Source: Paraburkholderia hospita
Lineage (GTDB): Bacteria > Pseudomonadota > Gammaproteobacteria > Burkholderiales > Burkholderiaceae
Direction: 5' to 3'
Assembly (NCBI RefSeq): GCF_002902965.1
Contig: NZ_CP026106.1
Span: 2,170,001 to 2,234,000 of the forward strand
DNA: 64,000 nt
The notes beneath the pieces are model-generated. The model ran no database searches. It was given only the letters and a program-made list of their open reading frames with translations, and was not told the DNA's origin. The translations under genes and the position numbers were made by a program. Of this stretch, positions 7,669 to 17,450 are shown one piece after another. How positions within the stretch are numbered: position 1 is the stretch's first letter; each line of letters starts with the position of its first letter.

Positions 7669-8745
7669 ATGAAAACCGAAAGAGGCACGATCTCCGTGAG
7701 TCTCGTCGAAGAGACGCTGGCGCTCGCCCGCGCGCGCGGCGTCGACCTGCAGCCGATCGTCGAGGCGGCGGGCATCGCGCCTCAGGTGCTCGCGAGCCCG
7801 AAGAGCCGCGTGACGCCGGCGCAATACGGCGCGCTGTGGGCCAACATCGCAAGAACGCTCGACGACGAGTTCTTCGGCCAGGATGCCCACGCGATGAAAA
7901 GCGGCAGCTTCATCGCCATGACGCAGATGGCGCTGACGGCACGCAACGGCGGCCAGGCGCTCACGCGTGCCGTCAACTTCATGCGCCTCGTGCTCGACGA
8001 CATGCGCGTGCAGATCGTCACGCGCGACGACCGCGTGCGCCTCGCATTCGCGCATCGCGACGGCGCGCCGCAGCCGGCCATGTTTGCCTACGCAACGTAC
8101 TTCATCCTTGTCTACGGACTCGTATGCTGGCTGGTCAGGCGGCGCATCCCGCTGATCGAGGCGCGCTTCAGTTGCGCCGAGCCGCCCGCCGCGCACGAGT
8201 ACCGGCTGATGTTCTGCGACGACCTGTCGTTCGGGCAGAGCGAGTCGTATGTCGATCTCTCGCCGGATTTTCTGGAACTGCCCGTCGTGCAGACCACGAG
8301 GTCCATCAAGCCGTTCCTGCGCGACGCGCCCGCGAGCTTCATCATCAAGTACCGCAATCCCGGCTCGCTCGCCGCGCGGGTGCGCAAGGCGCTGCGCGCG
8401 CTGCCGATGTCCGCCTGGCCGGGCTCCGACGAGATGGCGCAGCGCCTGCACGTCGCCGAGGCGACGATGCGGCGTCATCTGAAGCAGGAAGGCTATACGT
8501 ACCAGTCGATCAAGGACGACTTGCGGCGCGACATCGCGATTTCGCAGTTGCAGCGCGGCGGCCAGTCGGTTGCCGACATCGCGGCGACGCTCGGATTTGC
8601 CGAGCCGAGCGCGTTTCACCGGGCGTTTCGCAAATGGACGGGGATGCGGCCGGCGGATTATCGGGCGGTGAACGCGCATACGGCAGGCGCGCCCGCGGCG
8701 AACGCGGGTATCTCCCGCCGGGCGGAACGCGCCGAATCCGACTAA
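7669..8745 (+). CDS. AraC-family transcriptional regulator
   Basis: This 358-aa protein has an N-terminal arabinose-binding-like region (about 20-200) and a C-terminal AraC/XylS double helix-turn-helix (about 245-340; [20 protein letters not shown], then [20 protein letters not shown] and [17 protein letters not shown]). This layout is the OruR/ArgR-like subgroup. It is divergent from the valine/isobutyrate cluster and is its probable activator by position, comparable in role to Pseudomonas MmsR. The ATG at 7669 was preferred over upstream in-frame starts because recognisable homology begins there and the candidate operators lie just before it. Confidence 0.88.
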   Translation: MKTERGTISVSLVEETLALARARGVDLQPIVEAAGIAPQVLASPKSRVTPAQYGALWANIARTLDDEFFGQDAHAMKSGSFIAMTQMALTARNGGQALTRAVNFMRLVLDDMRVQIVTRDDRVRLAFAHRDGAPQPAMFAYATYFILVYGLVCWLVRRRIPLIEARFSCAEPPAAHEYRLMFCDDLSFGQSESYVDLSPDFLELPVVQTTRSIKPFLRDAPASFIIKYRNPGSLAARVRKALRALPMSAWPGSDEMAQRLHVAEATMRRHLKQEGYTYQSIKDDLRRDIAISQLQRGGQSVADIAATLGFAEPSAFHRAFRKWTGMRPADYRAVNAHTAGAPAANAGISRRAERAESD

Positions 8746-8905
8746 GCTTAAGACAGGCCAGCTCTTTTCAGGCCTGGCGCGCCGCCCTGCGAACGTGATC
8801 CGTCGCGGCGCGGCGCACCGGCCGTCGACGATGGGAACGTACCGGCTTCTACCGATCCGGCAAGCGGGTTCGCGACGCACGCCGCGCCGCGCGCGTGGCG
8901 CTTCC

Positions 8906-10501
8906 ATGGCCACCGCGCCCCGTGCCGCATGGGCTTGCGCTCCGCGCGTCATCCCCGGCGCGGCGGGAAGGCTGTTGCAGCGCGCGTTGCTGCTCGTGCT
9001 GGCGCTCTGCGCCGCGGCAGCGTTTGTGCCTTCCGTCCACGCCGCGCAATCCCCCGTTGCGCCCGGCAGCGTAGTAGTGATTCCAGTCGCAGGCGCAATC
9101 AGCCCCGCCACCGCCGATTTCATCGTGCGCGGCCTCGCCCGCGCCGCCGACGATCACGCCCAGCTCGCCGTCCTGCAGCTCGACACGCCGGGCGGGCTCG
9201 ACACGTCGATGCGGCAGATCATCAAGGCGATTCTCGCGTCGCCCATCCCCGTCGCGACGTATATCGCGCCAGGTGGCGCGCGCGCCGCGAGCGCGGGCAC
9301 CTATATCACGTATGCAAGCCACATCGCGGCGATGGCGCCGGGCACCAACCTCGGCGCAGCGTCGCCCGTGCAGTTGGGCATCGGCGGCCAGGATGCGCCG
9401 AAACCCGGCCAGCCGCCCGCGTTGCCAGGCGCGACGCCCGCGTCCGGCCCGGCCCAGAAGGACAACGCCGCATCCGGCGCACTCCCGCTCGACAGTCAAT
9501 CGACCGAGCTGCGCAAGCAGCTTCAGGATTCGCAGGCTTATATACGCGGCCTCGCGCAACTGCGCGGCCGCAACGTCGACTGGGCCGAGCGCGCGGTGCG
9601 CGAAGCCGTGAGCCTGTCGGCACGCGACGCGCTCGAGCAGAAGGTCGTCGACCTGATTGCGCGCGATATTCCCGACCTGCTCAGGCAGCTCGACGGCCGC
9701 ACGTACGACACGGCCGCCGGCGCGAAGCATCTGACGACGGCGCACGCGACCGTCGTGACGCTCGAGGCGGACTGGCGCAGCCGCTTCCTCGCCGTCATCA
9801 CCGATCCGAACGTGGCCTTGATCTTGCTGATGATCGGCATGTATGGCCTGTTCTTCGAGTTCGCGAATCCCGGCTTCGTGCTGCCCGGCGTGGCGGGTGC
9901 GATCAGCCTGCTGCTGGGTCTGTTCGCGCTGCAATTGCTGCCCGTCAATTACGTGGGTCTCGGTCTGATCTTCCTCGGCCTGGCGTTTCTGATTGCCGAA
10001 GCCTTCCTGCCGACTTTCGGCACGCTTGGCTTTGGCGGCATCGTCGCGTTTGCGATCGGCGCGCTGATGTTAATCGATACCGACGTGCCCGGCTACGGCG
10101 TGCCGCTGCCGATGATCGCCGCCGTCATCGTATTCAGTGTGCTGTTTATCTTCGGCGTGTCGGGGATGGTGCTGCGCTCGCGGCGGCGGCCCGTGGTGAC
10201 GGGCGCCGAGGCGATGATTGGCAGCATGGGCGTGGTGCTGGATGACGGCCTCGTCGCCTCCGATACGGCGCAAGCCCGCGCCGATAGTCCGCAGGACAGC
10301 ACGCTTGGTAGTCCGCTCGACAGCCTTCTGCACGGCGAGCCTGACCGCGTCGGCTGGGCGCGCGTGCATGGCGAACGCTGGCGCGTGCGCAGCACCTCGC
10401 CGCTCGCGGCGGGCCACGCCGTGCGCGTGACGGGGCGGCGCGGCCTGATGCTTACCGTGGTTCCCGCAAGCAACCCATCACAAGAGGGAGAACACACATG
10501 A
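8906..10501 (+). CDS. NfeD family membrane-bound serine protease (long form)
   Basis: This protein (~531 aa from the ATG at 8906) has a signal peptide or anchor ([18 protein letters not shown]), a ClpP-like protease domain with [19 protein letters not shown] and the catalytic serine in [15 protein letters not shown], a candidate catalytic lysine in RKQLQD before [18 protein letters not shown], then several membrane helices and a C-terminal OB-fold NfeD domain. Long NfeD proteases cleave stomatin-type partners. A slipin gene overlaps it by four bases (ATGA), the classic NfeD-stomatin pairing. An Ala/Pro-rich insert (about residues 160-200) enlarges the protease domain. Upstream in-frame ATGs exist; the chosen one gives the best signal sequence. 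Confidence 0.88.
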   Translation: MATAPRAAWACAPRVIPGAAGRLLQRALLLVLALCAAAAFVPSVHAAQSPVAPGSVVVIPVAGAISPATADFIVRGLARAADDHAQLAVLQLDTPGGLDTSMRQIIKAILASPIPVATYIAPGGARAASAGTYITYASHIAAMAPGTNLGAASPVQLGIGGQDAPKPGQPPALPGATPASGPAQKDNAASGALPLDSQSTELRKQLQDSQAYIRGLAQLRGRNVDWAERAVREAVSLSARDALEQKVVDLIARDIPDLLRQLDGRTYDTAAGAKHLTTAHATVVTLEADWRSRFLAVITDPNVALILLMIGMYGLFFEFANPGFVLPGVAGAISLLLGLFALQLLPVNYVGLGLIFLGLAFLIAEAFLPTFGTLGFGGIVAFAIGALMLIDTDVPGYGVPLPMIAAVIVFSVLFIFGVSGMVLRSRRRPVVTGAEAMIGSMGVVLDDGLVASDTAQARADSPQDSTLGSPLDSLLHGEPDRVGWARVHGERWRVRSTSPLAAGHAVRVTGRRGLMLTVVPASNPSQEGEHT

Positions 10502-11277
10502 TCGGTTTCACTTTTGGCTTCGGCAGCATCCTGATTCTTCTGGTGATCGTGCTGGTCGCTTCGGCGGTGCGCGTGTTTCGCGAGTACGAGCGCGGCGTGG
10601 TGTTCATGCTCGGCCGCTTCTGGAAGGTCAAGGGACCGGGTCTCGTGCTGATCATTCCCGTCGTGCAGCAGGTGGTGCGAATGGATCTGCGCACCGTCGT
10701 GTTCGACGTGCCGCCGCAGGACGTGATCACGCGCGACAACGTGTCCGTCAAGGTCAATGCCGTCGTGTACTTTCGCGTCGTCGATCCGGAGCGCGCGGTG
10801 ATTCAGGTCGCGCGCTACTTCGAAGCGACCAGCCAGCTTTCGCAGACCACGTTGCGCGCGGTGCTCGGCAAGCATGAACTCGACGAACTGCTGTCCGAGC
10901 GCGAGCAGCTCAATACCGACATCCAGCGCGTGCTCGATGCGCAGACGGATGCTTGGGGTATCAAGGTATCGAATGTCGAGATCAAGCATGTCGATATCAA
11001 CGAGACGATGATCCGCGCGATTGCGCGTCAGGCGGAAGCCGAGCGCGAGCGCCGCGCAAAGATCATCCATGCCGAAGGCGAGCTGCAGGCGTCGGAGAAA
11101 TTGCTGCAGGCGGCACAGATGCTTGCGCAACAACCGCAGGCGATGACATTGCGGTATTTGCAGACACTGACAACCATTGCCGCCGACAAGAATTCGACCA
11201 TCGTGTTTCCGTTACCCGTCGATCTGTTGACGGCCGTGATCGATCGGATAGGCAAGCCTTCTCAGCATATGGGTTAG
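10498..11277 (+). CDS. Slipin / stomatin-prohibitin (SPFH) family protein
   Basis: This 259-aa protein has one N-terminal membrane segment (about 5-22) and an SPFH domain beginning [21 protein letters not shown], with [23 protein letters not shown] characteristic of slipins, and an Ala/Glu-rich coiled coil (about 175-225). It should form membrane-associated oligomers and be the partner and likely substrate of the NfeD protease encoded by the overlapping upstream gene. The length is typical of bacterial slipins. Confidence 0.93.
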   Translation: MIGFTFGFGSILILLVIVLVASAVRVFREYERGVVFMLGRFWKVKGPGLVLIIPVVQQVVRMDLRTVVFDVPPQDVITRDNVSVKVNAVVYFRVVDPERAVIQVARYFEATSQLSQTTLRAVLGKHELDELLSEREQLNTDIQRVLDAQTDAWGIKVSNVEIKHVDINETMIRAIARQAEAERERRAKIIHAEGELQASEKLLQAAQMLAQQPQAMTLRYLQTLTTIAADKNSTIVFPLPVDLLTAVIDRIGKPSQHMG

Positions 11278-11465
11278 GCGACGGATATCCGTGCGAATCC
11301 CGCTCAAAGGTTCGAACGCGAACGCGCTTGAGGCATGCATGAACCACGCCTCGAGCGCGGCCATAGATGCAAACTGAGCAATGGTTCATTTCAGTTACGA
11401 GCCTTACTCATTGCAAATACAGAACCTAGAATAAAAGGGTCATCCTAACTTTTCAGGCCCTTGCC

Positions 11466-11717
11466 ATGAAGCTGATTCCTCGTATGGTTCTGGGCGCGCT
11501 TATCGGCGTAGCAGCCGTATCGTCCGCATTTGCGCAGACGTCGCGCGTCTATGATCAGAACACACCCAAGACCCGCGCCGAAGTGAAAGCGGATCTCGTC
11601 GAATGGCGCAAGGCGGGCTACGATCCGCTCGACTGGATCAACTACCCGGCCAATGCGATCGCAGCTGGCCGCATCGTCGCGCAACGCCGCGCGCAGGCTC
11701 AAGGCACGCAACAGTAA
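11466..11717 (+). CDS. DUF4148 small secreted protein
   Basis: This 83-aa protein has a Sec signal peptide (MKLIPRMVLGALIGVAAVSSAFAQ) and a short mature part with TRAEVKADLVEWRKAGYDPLDW, the DUF4148 signature common in Burkholderia. It is probably periplasmic. The function is unknown. A paralogue lies at 27547-27858. The gene stands alone, and an A+T-richer stretch at 11390-11440 probably contains its promoter. Confidence 0.85.
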   Translation: MKLIPRMVLGALIGVAAVSSAFAQTSRVYDQNTPKTRAEVKADLVEWRKAGYDPLDWINYPANAIAAGRIVAQRRAQAQGTQQ

Positions 11718-12192
11718 TATCGATGGATGCGTGACGCGCTCATTCAACGCGCGTTTCGCATTGCATTGTCCGTTGAAACGTTCAACGCGACTTCGCGCGC
11801 GGCCTTTGTCATGACATTGCGCACGGCCGCTTTCGGCGCGCTTCCTTCCTTTCCGCTCCCCTCGTAATCCAGCCTGATGCGCCGCGTCAGGTATCATCAC
11901 GCCCCTTCGCCAGCAAAACGCATCTGGGCGCCGCCGGTTGCCGCGGTGCAACGTGCACACGTCCCGAGTGTTGCATGGGCTCCACGCGCGCGCGGCAAAT
12001 GCGGTATTTACTGACCAATCGTGATTAAATCCGCCCGTGGCGTCATGATGGCCGATGCGGCGGGGAAGCCCGCCTGCGTCGCCATGCGGGACGGGACGCC
12101 ATCGCGCGGTAGAAGACGCGCCGAAACAGGCAGAGACAGGCAGCACGACAAGCAGTGACCAACGACATTTCAAACGACGAGAGACTCGGCTC
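11718..12192. other. 475-bp intergenic region before the purine permease
   Basis: No convincing gene on either strand. An imperfect inverted pair TGCAAC...GTTGCA lies near 11947-11976, and AT-richer sequence near 12005-12035 may hold the permease promoter. I could not fold a purine riboswitch here. Confidence 0.4.
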
Positions 12193-13494
12193 ATGGACTC
12201 CGTAAAACGGTATTTCGGCTTTGACGAAGCGGGCACGACCCTGCGCGTGGAAGTGCTGGCAGGCGTCACCACCTTCCTCACAATGGCCTACATCATCTTC
12301 GTCAACCCGGCGATTCTCGGCGATGCGGGCATGCCCAAAGACTCGGTGTTCGTTGCGACCTGCCTCGTGGCGGCGCTCGCGTCGCTCATCATGGGCTTCT
12401 ACGCGAACTACCCGATTGCGTGCGCGCCGGGCATGGGGCTGAATGCGTACTTCGCGTACACGGTCGTCAAGGGGATGGGCTTCACGTGGCAGGCCGCGCT
12501 CGGCGCGGTCTTTATCTCCGGCTGCCTGTTCCTGATCGTCACGCTGTTCCGCGTGCGCGAGGTGATCGTCAACGGCATTCCGCATTCGATTCGCGTCGCG
12601 ATCACGGGTGGCATCGGCCTCTTTCTCGCGATCATCTCGTTGAAGGCGGCGGGCATCGTGACGGGCAGTCCGGCGACGCTCGTCACGCTCGGCAACCTGC
12701 ACGATCCGCATGTGGTGCTGGCGATCATCGGCTTCTTCGCGATCGTCATGCTGGATGTTCTGCGCGTGCGCGGGGCGATTTTGATCGGTATTGTCGGCGT
12801 GACGATTTTGAGCTTCTTCTTCGGCGGCAACCAGTTTCACGGCATCGTGTCCGTGCCGCCGTCGATCTCGCCGACGCTGTTCCAGCTCGATGTGAAGGCC
12901 GCGTTGTCGACGGGCGTGCTGAATGTGATTCTGGTGTTCTTCCTCGTCGAACTGTTCGATGCGACGGGCACGCTGATGGGTGTTGCGAATCGCGCGGGGC
13001 TGCTTGTGCATGGCAAGATGCACCGTTTGAATCGCGCGCTGCTTGCGGATAGTACGGCGATCCTCGCCGGGTCGCTGCTGGGTACGTCGTCGACGACGGC
13101 TTATATCGAAAGCGCTTCGGGTGTTCAGGCGGGTGGGCGTACGGGTGTTACCGCGATTACCGTTGCTGTGCTGTTTTTGCTCGCGCTGTTCTTTGCGCCG
13201 CTGGCGGGGGTTGTGCCGGGTTATGCCACGGCGCCGGCTTTGCTGTATGTGTCGTGTCTCATGCTGCGGGAGATGGCCGACTTGCCTTGGGACGATGCTA
13301 CTGAAGTCGTGCCTGCTGCACTTACCGCTCTTATGATGCCGTTTACCTATTCCATTGCGAATGGGGTGGCGTTTGGGTTTATTTCTTATGCTGGGCTTAA
13401 GTTGCTCACCGGGCGCGCGCGGCAGGTGAAACTCGTTGTCTGGGTTATTGCTGCTGTGTTTTTGTTCCGGTTTTTTTATCTTGGGTCGGAGTGA
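12193..13494 (+). CDS. NCS2 family purine (adenine/guanine/hypoxanthine) permease
   Basis: This 433-aa polytopic transporter belongs to the AzgA/GhxP-AdeP branch. It starts MDSVKRYFGFDEAGTTLRVE, followed by GVTTFLTMAYIIFVNPAIL, APGMGLNAYF and FLVELFDATGTLMGVA, and GTSSTTAYIESASGVQAGGR near residue 300, all typical of this family. It probably imports purine bases with protons. The ATG at 12193 matches the family start; an upstream in-frame extension to 12055 is not needed. The last ~350 bp are strikingly G+T-rich (83% in 13441-13500 by hand count), unlike the first half (~53%), and adjoin repeat copy B. Confidence 0.92.
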   Translation: MDSVKRYFGFDEAGTTLRVEVLAGVTTFLTMAYIIFVNPAILGDAGMPKDSVFVATCLVAALASLIMGFYANYPIACAPGMGLNAYFAYTVVKGMGFTWQAALGAVFISGCLFLIVTLFRVREVIVNGIPHSIRVAITGGIGLFLAIISLKAAGIVTGSPATLVTLGNLHDPHVVLAIIGFFAIVMLDVLRVRGAILIGIVGVTILSFFFGGNQFHGIVSVPPSISPTLFQLDVKAALSTGVLNVILVFFLVELFDATGTLMGVANRAGLLVHGKMHRLNRALLADSTAILAGSLLGTSSTTAYIESASGVQAGGRTGVTAITVAVLFLLALFFAPLAGVVPGYATAPALLYVSCLMLREMADLPWDDATEVVPAALTALMMPFTYSIANGVAFGFISYAGLKLLTGRARQVKLVVWVIAAVFLFRFFYLGSE

Positions 13495-13632
13495 GGTTTT
13501 TGGTTTTTTTGTCTGCGACGCTGGGTGGGTGTTTGCGCTTGCGCTAGCATCCGCGCTTTAACTTCGTGGCGTAGCCGGTTTGGTTTGCTTGTGTTTGCGC
13601 TGGCATCCGCGCTACGGTGTTTGCCGTTCACA
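13495..13632. repeat. GCTGGCATCCGCGC tandem units, G+T-rich, left of copy B
   Basis: Units (G)C(T/G)AGCATCCGCGCTT and GCTGGCATCCGCGCTACGG at about 13545 and 13600 are inverse relatives of those right of copy A. The segment TGTTTGCGCTGGCATCCGCG followed by CTACGGTGTTTGCCGTTCAC is almost the exact reverse complement of 2678-2716. The + strand here is about 72% G+T in 13501-13560 by hand count. Confidence 0.75.
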
Positions 13633-13689
13633 CGTCGCCCCTGTGCGGGGCGGCACCTACTTTTCTTTGCCGCCGCAAAGAAAAGTAGG

Positions 13690-14813
13690 GGCGGTTTCAA
13701 AGGCTAAGTGCAACAGCGGGGTTGATCGCAATATCCTGTTCCGCGCATTTTTCCATAAAAGCTTCTGCAGGGGTCTTCCAGCCGAGCGTCTTGCGCGGAC
13801 GGATGTTCATGCGCATCGCGATCAGGTCGAGCTGGCGCTGCGAGAACACGGAGAGGTCTGTGCCTTTGGGCAGGTACTGGCGCAGCAGACCATTGGTGTT
13901 CTCGCAGATACCGCGTTGCCAGGGGCTGTGCGGATCGCAGAAGTAGATACGGATACCGGTGGCCTCGGCAAGCTTTTTATGTTCTGCCATTTCCTTGCCC
14001 TGGTCGTACGTCAGGGTCTGGCGCAGTTCTGCCGGCAGCGGCGCGAACGCCGCACTGTAGGCATCAAGCGCCGCCTCGGCGGTGCTGCCATCAATCTTCA
14101 CCAGCATCACGAACAGGGTGCTGCGATCAATCAGGGTCCCCACGGCCGAACGGTTGCCCGCACCCTTGATCAGATCGCCTTCCCAGTGGCCCGGAATCAA
14201 CCGGTCGTTGGCCTCGGGCGGGCGCACATGAATGCTCACCATGTCGACGAGCTTCCCACGGCGGTCCTGCCCGCGTGTGCGCGGCTTGCGCGTGCTACGC
14301 CCCTGCCTGAGCAGGGCAACCAGTTCACGCCGCAATGCGCCACGCGGCGCGGCATAGATGGCGTGGTAGATCGTTTCGTGCGAGACGTTCAAGGCAGGTT
14401 CTTCGGGATGCACACGTTCGAGTTGGGCGCACACCTGCTCAGGCGAGAGGCCGCCTTCCAGGTATTGACGTACCTCGGCCCACAATGGTCCGTCAGGATG
14501 CAGCTTGCGCTCACAGCGCGGCTTGCGCCGCAGCCTTGCCGCCCGGCGGCCCGCGTTCGCGGCATTGTAGCCGCCAGCGATAGCGGGACGTCCCATTGGA
14601 CCTCGCTCATGATCCGGCTTCCAGCCATTGCGCCTGAGTTCACGGCTGATCGTGGCTGGCGAACGCCGTAACACACGTGCAATCTCCCGCGTACTCTTGT
14701 TCTCCTGCTTCATTGCAAAGATAGCACCGCGCTCCTCGGCACCAAGGTGTTCGTATTTTTGTCCCATGCAACACATCCTAAATGAAGTGTTGCACTTGAT
14801 CCTTGAAACCGCC
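13690..14813 (-). mobile_element. IS30-family insertion sequence, complete (1124 bp)
   Basis: Terminal inverted repeats of ~25 bp: the left end begins GGCGGTTTCAAAGGCTAAG and the right end, inverted, begins GGCGGTTTCAAGGATCAAG, both followed by TGCAAC. It is flanked by a 3-bp target duplication AGG (13687-13689 and 14814-14816). One transposase gene fills it and stops inside the left terminal repeat. Intact ends, intact ORF and unskewed base composition imply recent insertion. Confidence 0.93.
13697..14767 (-). CDS. IS30-family transposase
   Basis: This ~356-aa DDE transposase begins MGQKYEHLGAEERGAIFAM. It has a helix-turn-helix (STREIARVLRRSPATISREL) and an IS30-type rve/DDE catalytic domain with HWEGDLIKG and TYDQGKEMAEH, then IYFCDPHSPWQRGICENTNG, which supply the D, D and E(N) positions. 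The C-terminus is RKTLGWKTPAEAF, classical for IS30. An ATG three codons earlier (14776) is also possible. The reading frame is intact, so the element may be active. Confidence 0.95.
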   Translation of the reverse strand: MGQKYEHLGAEERGAIFAMKQENKSTREIARVLRRSPATISRELRRNGWKPDHERGPMGRPAIAGGYNAANAGRRAARLRRKPRCERKLHPDGPLWAEVRQYLEGGLSPEQVCAQLERVHPEEPALNVSHETIYHAIYAAPRGALRRELVALLRQGRSTRKPRTRGQDRRGKLVDMVSIHVRPPEANDRLIPGHWEGDLIKGAGNRSAVGTLIDRSTLFVMLVKIDGSTAEAALDAYSAAFAPLPAELRQTLTYDQGKEMAEHKKLAEATGIRIYFCDPHSPWQRGICENTNGLLRQYLPKGTDLSVFSQRQLDLIAMRMNIRPRKTLGWKTPAEAFMEKCAEQDIAINPAVALSL

Positions 14814-14987
14814 AGGCAAAAGAAAGCGGCTAACACCGCCAACATTTCTTCTTGCCTGAGGGCCCCCAACCGGTCTTACGCTTCACACGGCAATCACGTG
14901 ACCCATGTTCGTTGCCAACGCTTCGAATGAGCGCCTCACCCGCTTCAGGCCCCCACGTTGCAGCATGCCGTGCCAGATATTCCACGG

Positions 14988-15124
14988 CCGCCCAGGTGGC
15001 AAACTGTGTGTTGGCCGTAGTGCCTCGCACGCCTCACTTCGGACCGATAGCGCACGCGTTCCTCCATGTAAGAGCGCCAAGCTATACGGCGCGACAACCT
15101 ACACACAGTTTGCCACCTGGGCGG
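14988..15124. repeat. 137-bp core with terminal inverted repeats (copy B)
   Basis: Bounded by CCGCCCAGGTGGCAAACTGT at 14988 and its inverse ending CCACCTGGGCGG at 15124. Same length as the core at 2310-2446, with scattered substitutions mostly in the interior. ACGCCTCACTTCGGACCGAT and AGCGCACGCGTTCC are retained. Confidence 0.8.
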
Positions 15125-15352
15125 CACGTACGATTCGCTGCCGCTTGCCCGAGTACGGGTATTCGAAGCGGGTGAGGCGTTCATTCGGAGCGTTGGCAAC
15201 GAGCACCAACCAGGGCCACTGCCGTGTGAAGTGTAGGACCGGTTGGGGGCCCTCAGGCAAACACAAGAGCTGGCGGTGTTAGCCGCTTTCTTTTGCCTAC
15301 TTTTCTTTGCGGCGGCAAAGAAAAGTAGGTGCCGCCCCGCACAGGGGCGACG

Positions 15353-15640
15353 CTTGAAGCACGAAGGCAATACGCGGATGCCAGCGCCGAGGCAAAAGAA
15401 CCAACCGCTTGCGCAGCAAACACCGTAGCGCGGATGCCAGCGAACACCCCAAAAAACCAAACCGTCCGCGCCACAAAGGCTCATACCAGCGCAAAAACCG
15501 AAACCCCGAACGGCATCGCCGCACCGCAGGTCCCGTTCGCAGACGAAAAAAAACAAAAGCAAAACCAAAAACAAAACCCTTGCCCCCATCCCCGTTGCAC
15601 CGCACAATCCCCACTCAAACCCCACCTTCTGGTGCCACCC
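15353..15640. other. A+C-rich stretch right of copy B, no gene
   Basis: Contains GCGGATGCCAGCG units at about 15377 and 15433 and then low-complexity A/C sequence. 15541-15600 is about 82% A+C by hand count, including runs of AAAAC. An in-frame extension of the downstream ORF crosses this region but has no protein-like character. It precedes the nucleotidyltransferase gene and must hold its promoter. Confidence 0.6.
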
Positions 15641-16228
15641 ATGGCATACGCCTCCTTCGCTACCGGCGTGCTGCTCGCGGCCGGCTACGGATCGCGCTTC
15701 GACCCGGAAGGCATCCACAATAAACTCCTCGCCCGCCTGCCCGACGGCACCCCCGTCGCATTCGAATCCGCGCATCGCCTGCTGCTGGTCGTCCCGCACG
15801 TCATCGCGATCGTGCGCCCCGGCTCGGAGATGCTCGCCCGCGTGCTCAACGACGCCGGCTGTCACGTCATCTTTTCCGCCGACGCCGAGCGCGGCATGGG
15901 CGCAAGCCTCGCCGCCAGCATCGAAGCGAGCGATGACGCCGACGGCTGGATCGTCGCGCTCGCCGACATGCCCCGCATCGCCACGCCAACCATCGAAGCC
16001 GTCGCGCGCGCAGTCGACGACGGCGCGTCCATCGTCGCGCCCTACTATCAGGGACAGCGCGGCCATCCCGTCGGCTTCGGCATGGAGCATCGCGAGGCGC
16101 TGCTCACGCTCGATGGTGACACCGGCGCGCGCGCACTCTTCGCAACGCATCCCGTGAAGCGCATCGAAGTCGACGATCCGGGCGTGCTCAGCGATATCGA
16201 CACGCCCGAAGACCTGCGCAACGTCTAG
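15641..16228 (+). CDS. MobA-like NTP transferase (molybdenum cofactor cytidylyltransferase type)
   Basis: This 195-aa protein has the nucleotidyltransferase start TGVLLAAGYGSRF, an expected substrate lysine in HNKLLARLPDG, GMGASLAASIEA and the metal-binding GWIVALADMPRI, ending with GDTGARALF and DIDTPEDL. This matches the MocA/MobA-like family, which transfers CMP or GMP to molybdopterin. No molybdoenzyme is adjacent in the window, so the specific partner is unknown. The start at 15641 is chosen because homology begins at ASFATGVLLAAG; the in-frame sequence upstream is low-complexity. Confidence 0.85.
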   Translation: MAYASFATGVLLAAGYGSRFDPEGIHNKLLARLPDGTPVAFESAHRLLLVVPHVIAIVRPGSEMLARVLNDAGCHVIFSADAERGMGASLAASIEASDDADGWIVALADMPRIATPTIEAVARAVDDGASIVAPYYQGQRGHPVGFGMEHREALLTLDGDTGARALFATHPVKRIEVDDPGVLSDIDTPEDLRNV

Positions 16229-16519
16229 TCTCCTCGCGCTCACATCTTTGACATATTCGCGCGCTTGAATCGGAAACACGCCGCCGCGCACGGTGAGAAC
16301 ATCCGGGAGCGCGACGCCGGTCGAGGTGAGCCGATACGGGAAACATCGCTCGATCATGCGCTTGCAGGCACGGCGCTTGCACGCTGCTGCACCGCGAAAA
16401 CCGGCGAGCACGCATCGCATCGTTGGTCTAAGCTGTCCACGTTGCCGTGCGCCGACCTGGTGCGCGCCGCCAATGCATCACACCGCCCGGCGCCCGTCCC
16501 GTATCCTGCCCAGGATCTC

Positions 16520-17236
16520 ATGAGCGAAACCAGCCCGCGTCTGTTCATCGTGTCGCCGCATTTCGACGATGCCGTCTTCGGTTGCGGCGCACTGCTCGCC
16601 GCGCATCCCGATGCCGCCGTCTGCACCGTGTTCGCTGCGCCGCCCGCTCAGGAGATGCACACCGAATGGGATCAGAAGGCAGGCTTCGCGAGCGCGTACG
16701 AATCGATCCACGCGCGCACGCTCGAAGATAACAACGCGCTCGCCGTGCTCGACGCCATCCCTCTGCGGCTGCCGTTTCGCGACGCGCAATACGGTGACTC
16801 GCCGTCGATCGGCAAGCTCGCCGCCGCGCTGGAGGAAGCGATCTATGGCTCGACATCGAACACGCTGCTGATGCCGCTCGGCCTCTTTCACGACGATCAC
16901 GGCCGCGTGTTCGAAGCGTGTTGCGAGATTCTGCCGCGCATGTCGCACCTCGAATGGTTCGCGTACGAGGAAGCGATCTATCGTCCGATGCCGGGGCTCG
17001 TCCAGCAGCGGCTCGTCGATCTGGCCGGGCGCGGCATCGTCGCGACGCCCGCCAGCCCCGCTGCGGAACATGCGCTCGACCGCGAGCGCCAGGCGCTGCT
17101 CAAGCGCGAAGCCGTGTCCGCGTACGAGAGCCAGTTGCGCGCGTTCGGGCCGCACGGCTACGACGACGTGTACGCCGCGGAGCGCTACTGGCGGCTGACC
17201 GTCGACCGGCAGCGCGCCCGCAGAACGGGGCACTGA
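16520..17236 (+). CDS. PIG-L family deacetylase
   Basis: This 238-aa protein is a LmbE/PIG-L-type zinc-dependent N-deacetylase. The metal motif is HFDDAVFGCG (residues ~13-22), a variant of HPDDE in which Pro is Phe and Glu is Ala. The distal histidine motif is in FHDDHGRVFEAC (~115-126). Family members deacetylate GlcNAc-type or related small molecules. The replaced Glu may alter or reduce activity. The ATG at 16520 matches the family start. No sugar or thiol biosynthesis genes are next to it, so the substrate is unknown. Confidence 0.8.
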   Translation: MSETSPRLFIVSPHFDDAVFGCGALLAAHPDAAVCTVFAAPPAQEMHTEWDQKAGFASAYESIHARTLEDNNALAVLDAIPLRLPFRDAQYGDSPSIGKLAAALEEAIYGSTSNTLLMPLGLFHDDHGRVFEACCEILPRMSHLEWFAYEEAIYRPMPGLVQQRLVDLAGRGIVATPASPAAEHALDRERQALLKREAVSAYESQLRAFGPHGYDDVYAAERYWRLTVDRQRARRTGH

Positions 17237-17450
17237 GCCGTATCGACCCGCGTTGAACCGCGCCAAACCACGTTGAAGCGTTGCGGCAGGCGATCACGCC
17301 AGCAGTCTTCGCGGTCATCGCCTACGCTAGTGTAAGCAGGACGCTTCGTACCTTGCCGCGAGAGCAGCGCGCATGCGTCCACCGCCGGTTGCCGCATAGG
17401 CCACATAGGCCGCATCGACCGCATCGACCACAACGCCACGAGGTCACACC

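Larger units (their letters stand above)
13633..15352. repeat. Composite palindromic repeat element, copy B (interrupted by IS30)
   Basis: Same architecture as copy A. The left arm is cut at 13689, exactly at the end of the 34-nt hairpin (13656-13689), by the IS30 element at 13690-14813. It resumes at 14814 with AGGCAAAAGAAAGCGGC. The other hairpin is at 15296-15329 and the closing block ends at 15352. Removing the IS and one 3-bp duplication leaves 593 bp, against 592 bp for copy A. Confidence 0.9.

Noticed and set aside
7405..9123. N-terminal extension of the acyl-CoA dehydrogenase frame
   Set aside because: Open only because of high GC; homology begins at 7404, and the region contains the divergent araC-like gene and candidate operators.
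15329..15640. N-terminal extension of the MobA-like protein
   Set aside because: Low-complexity A/C-rich sequence containing repeat units; protein homology starts at 15641.
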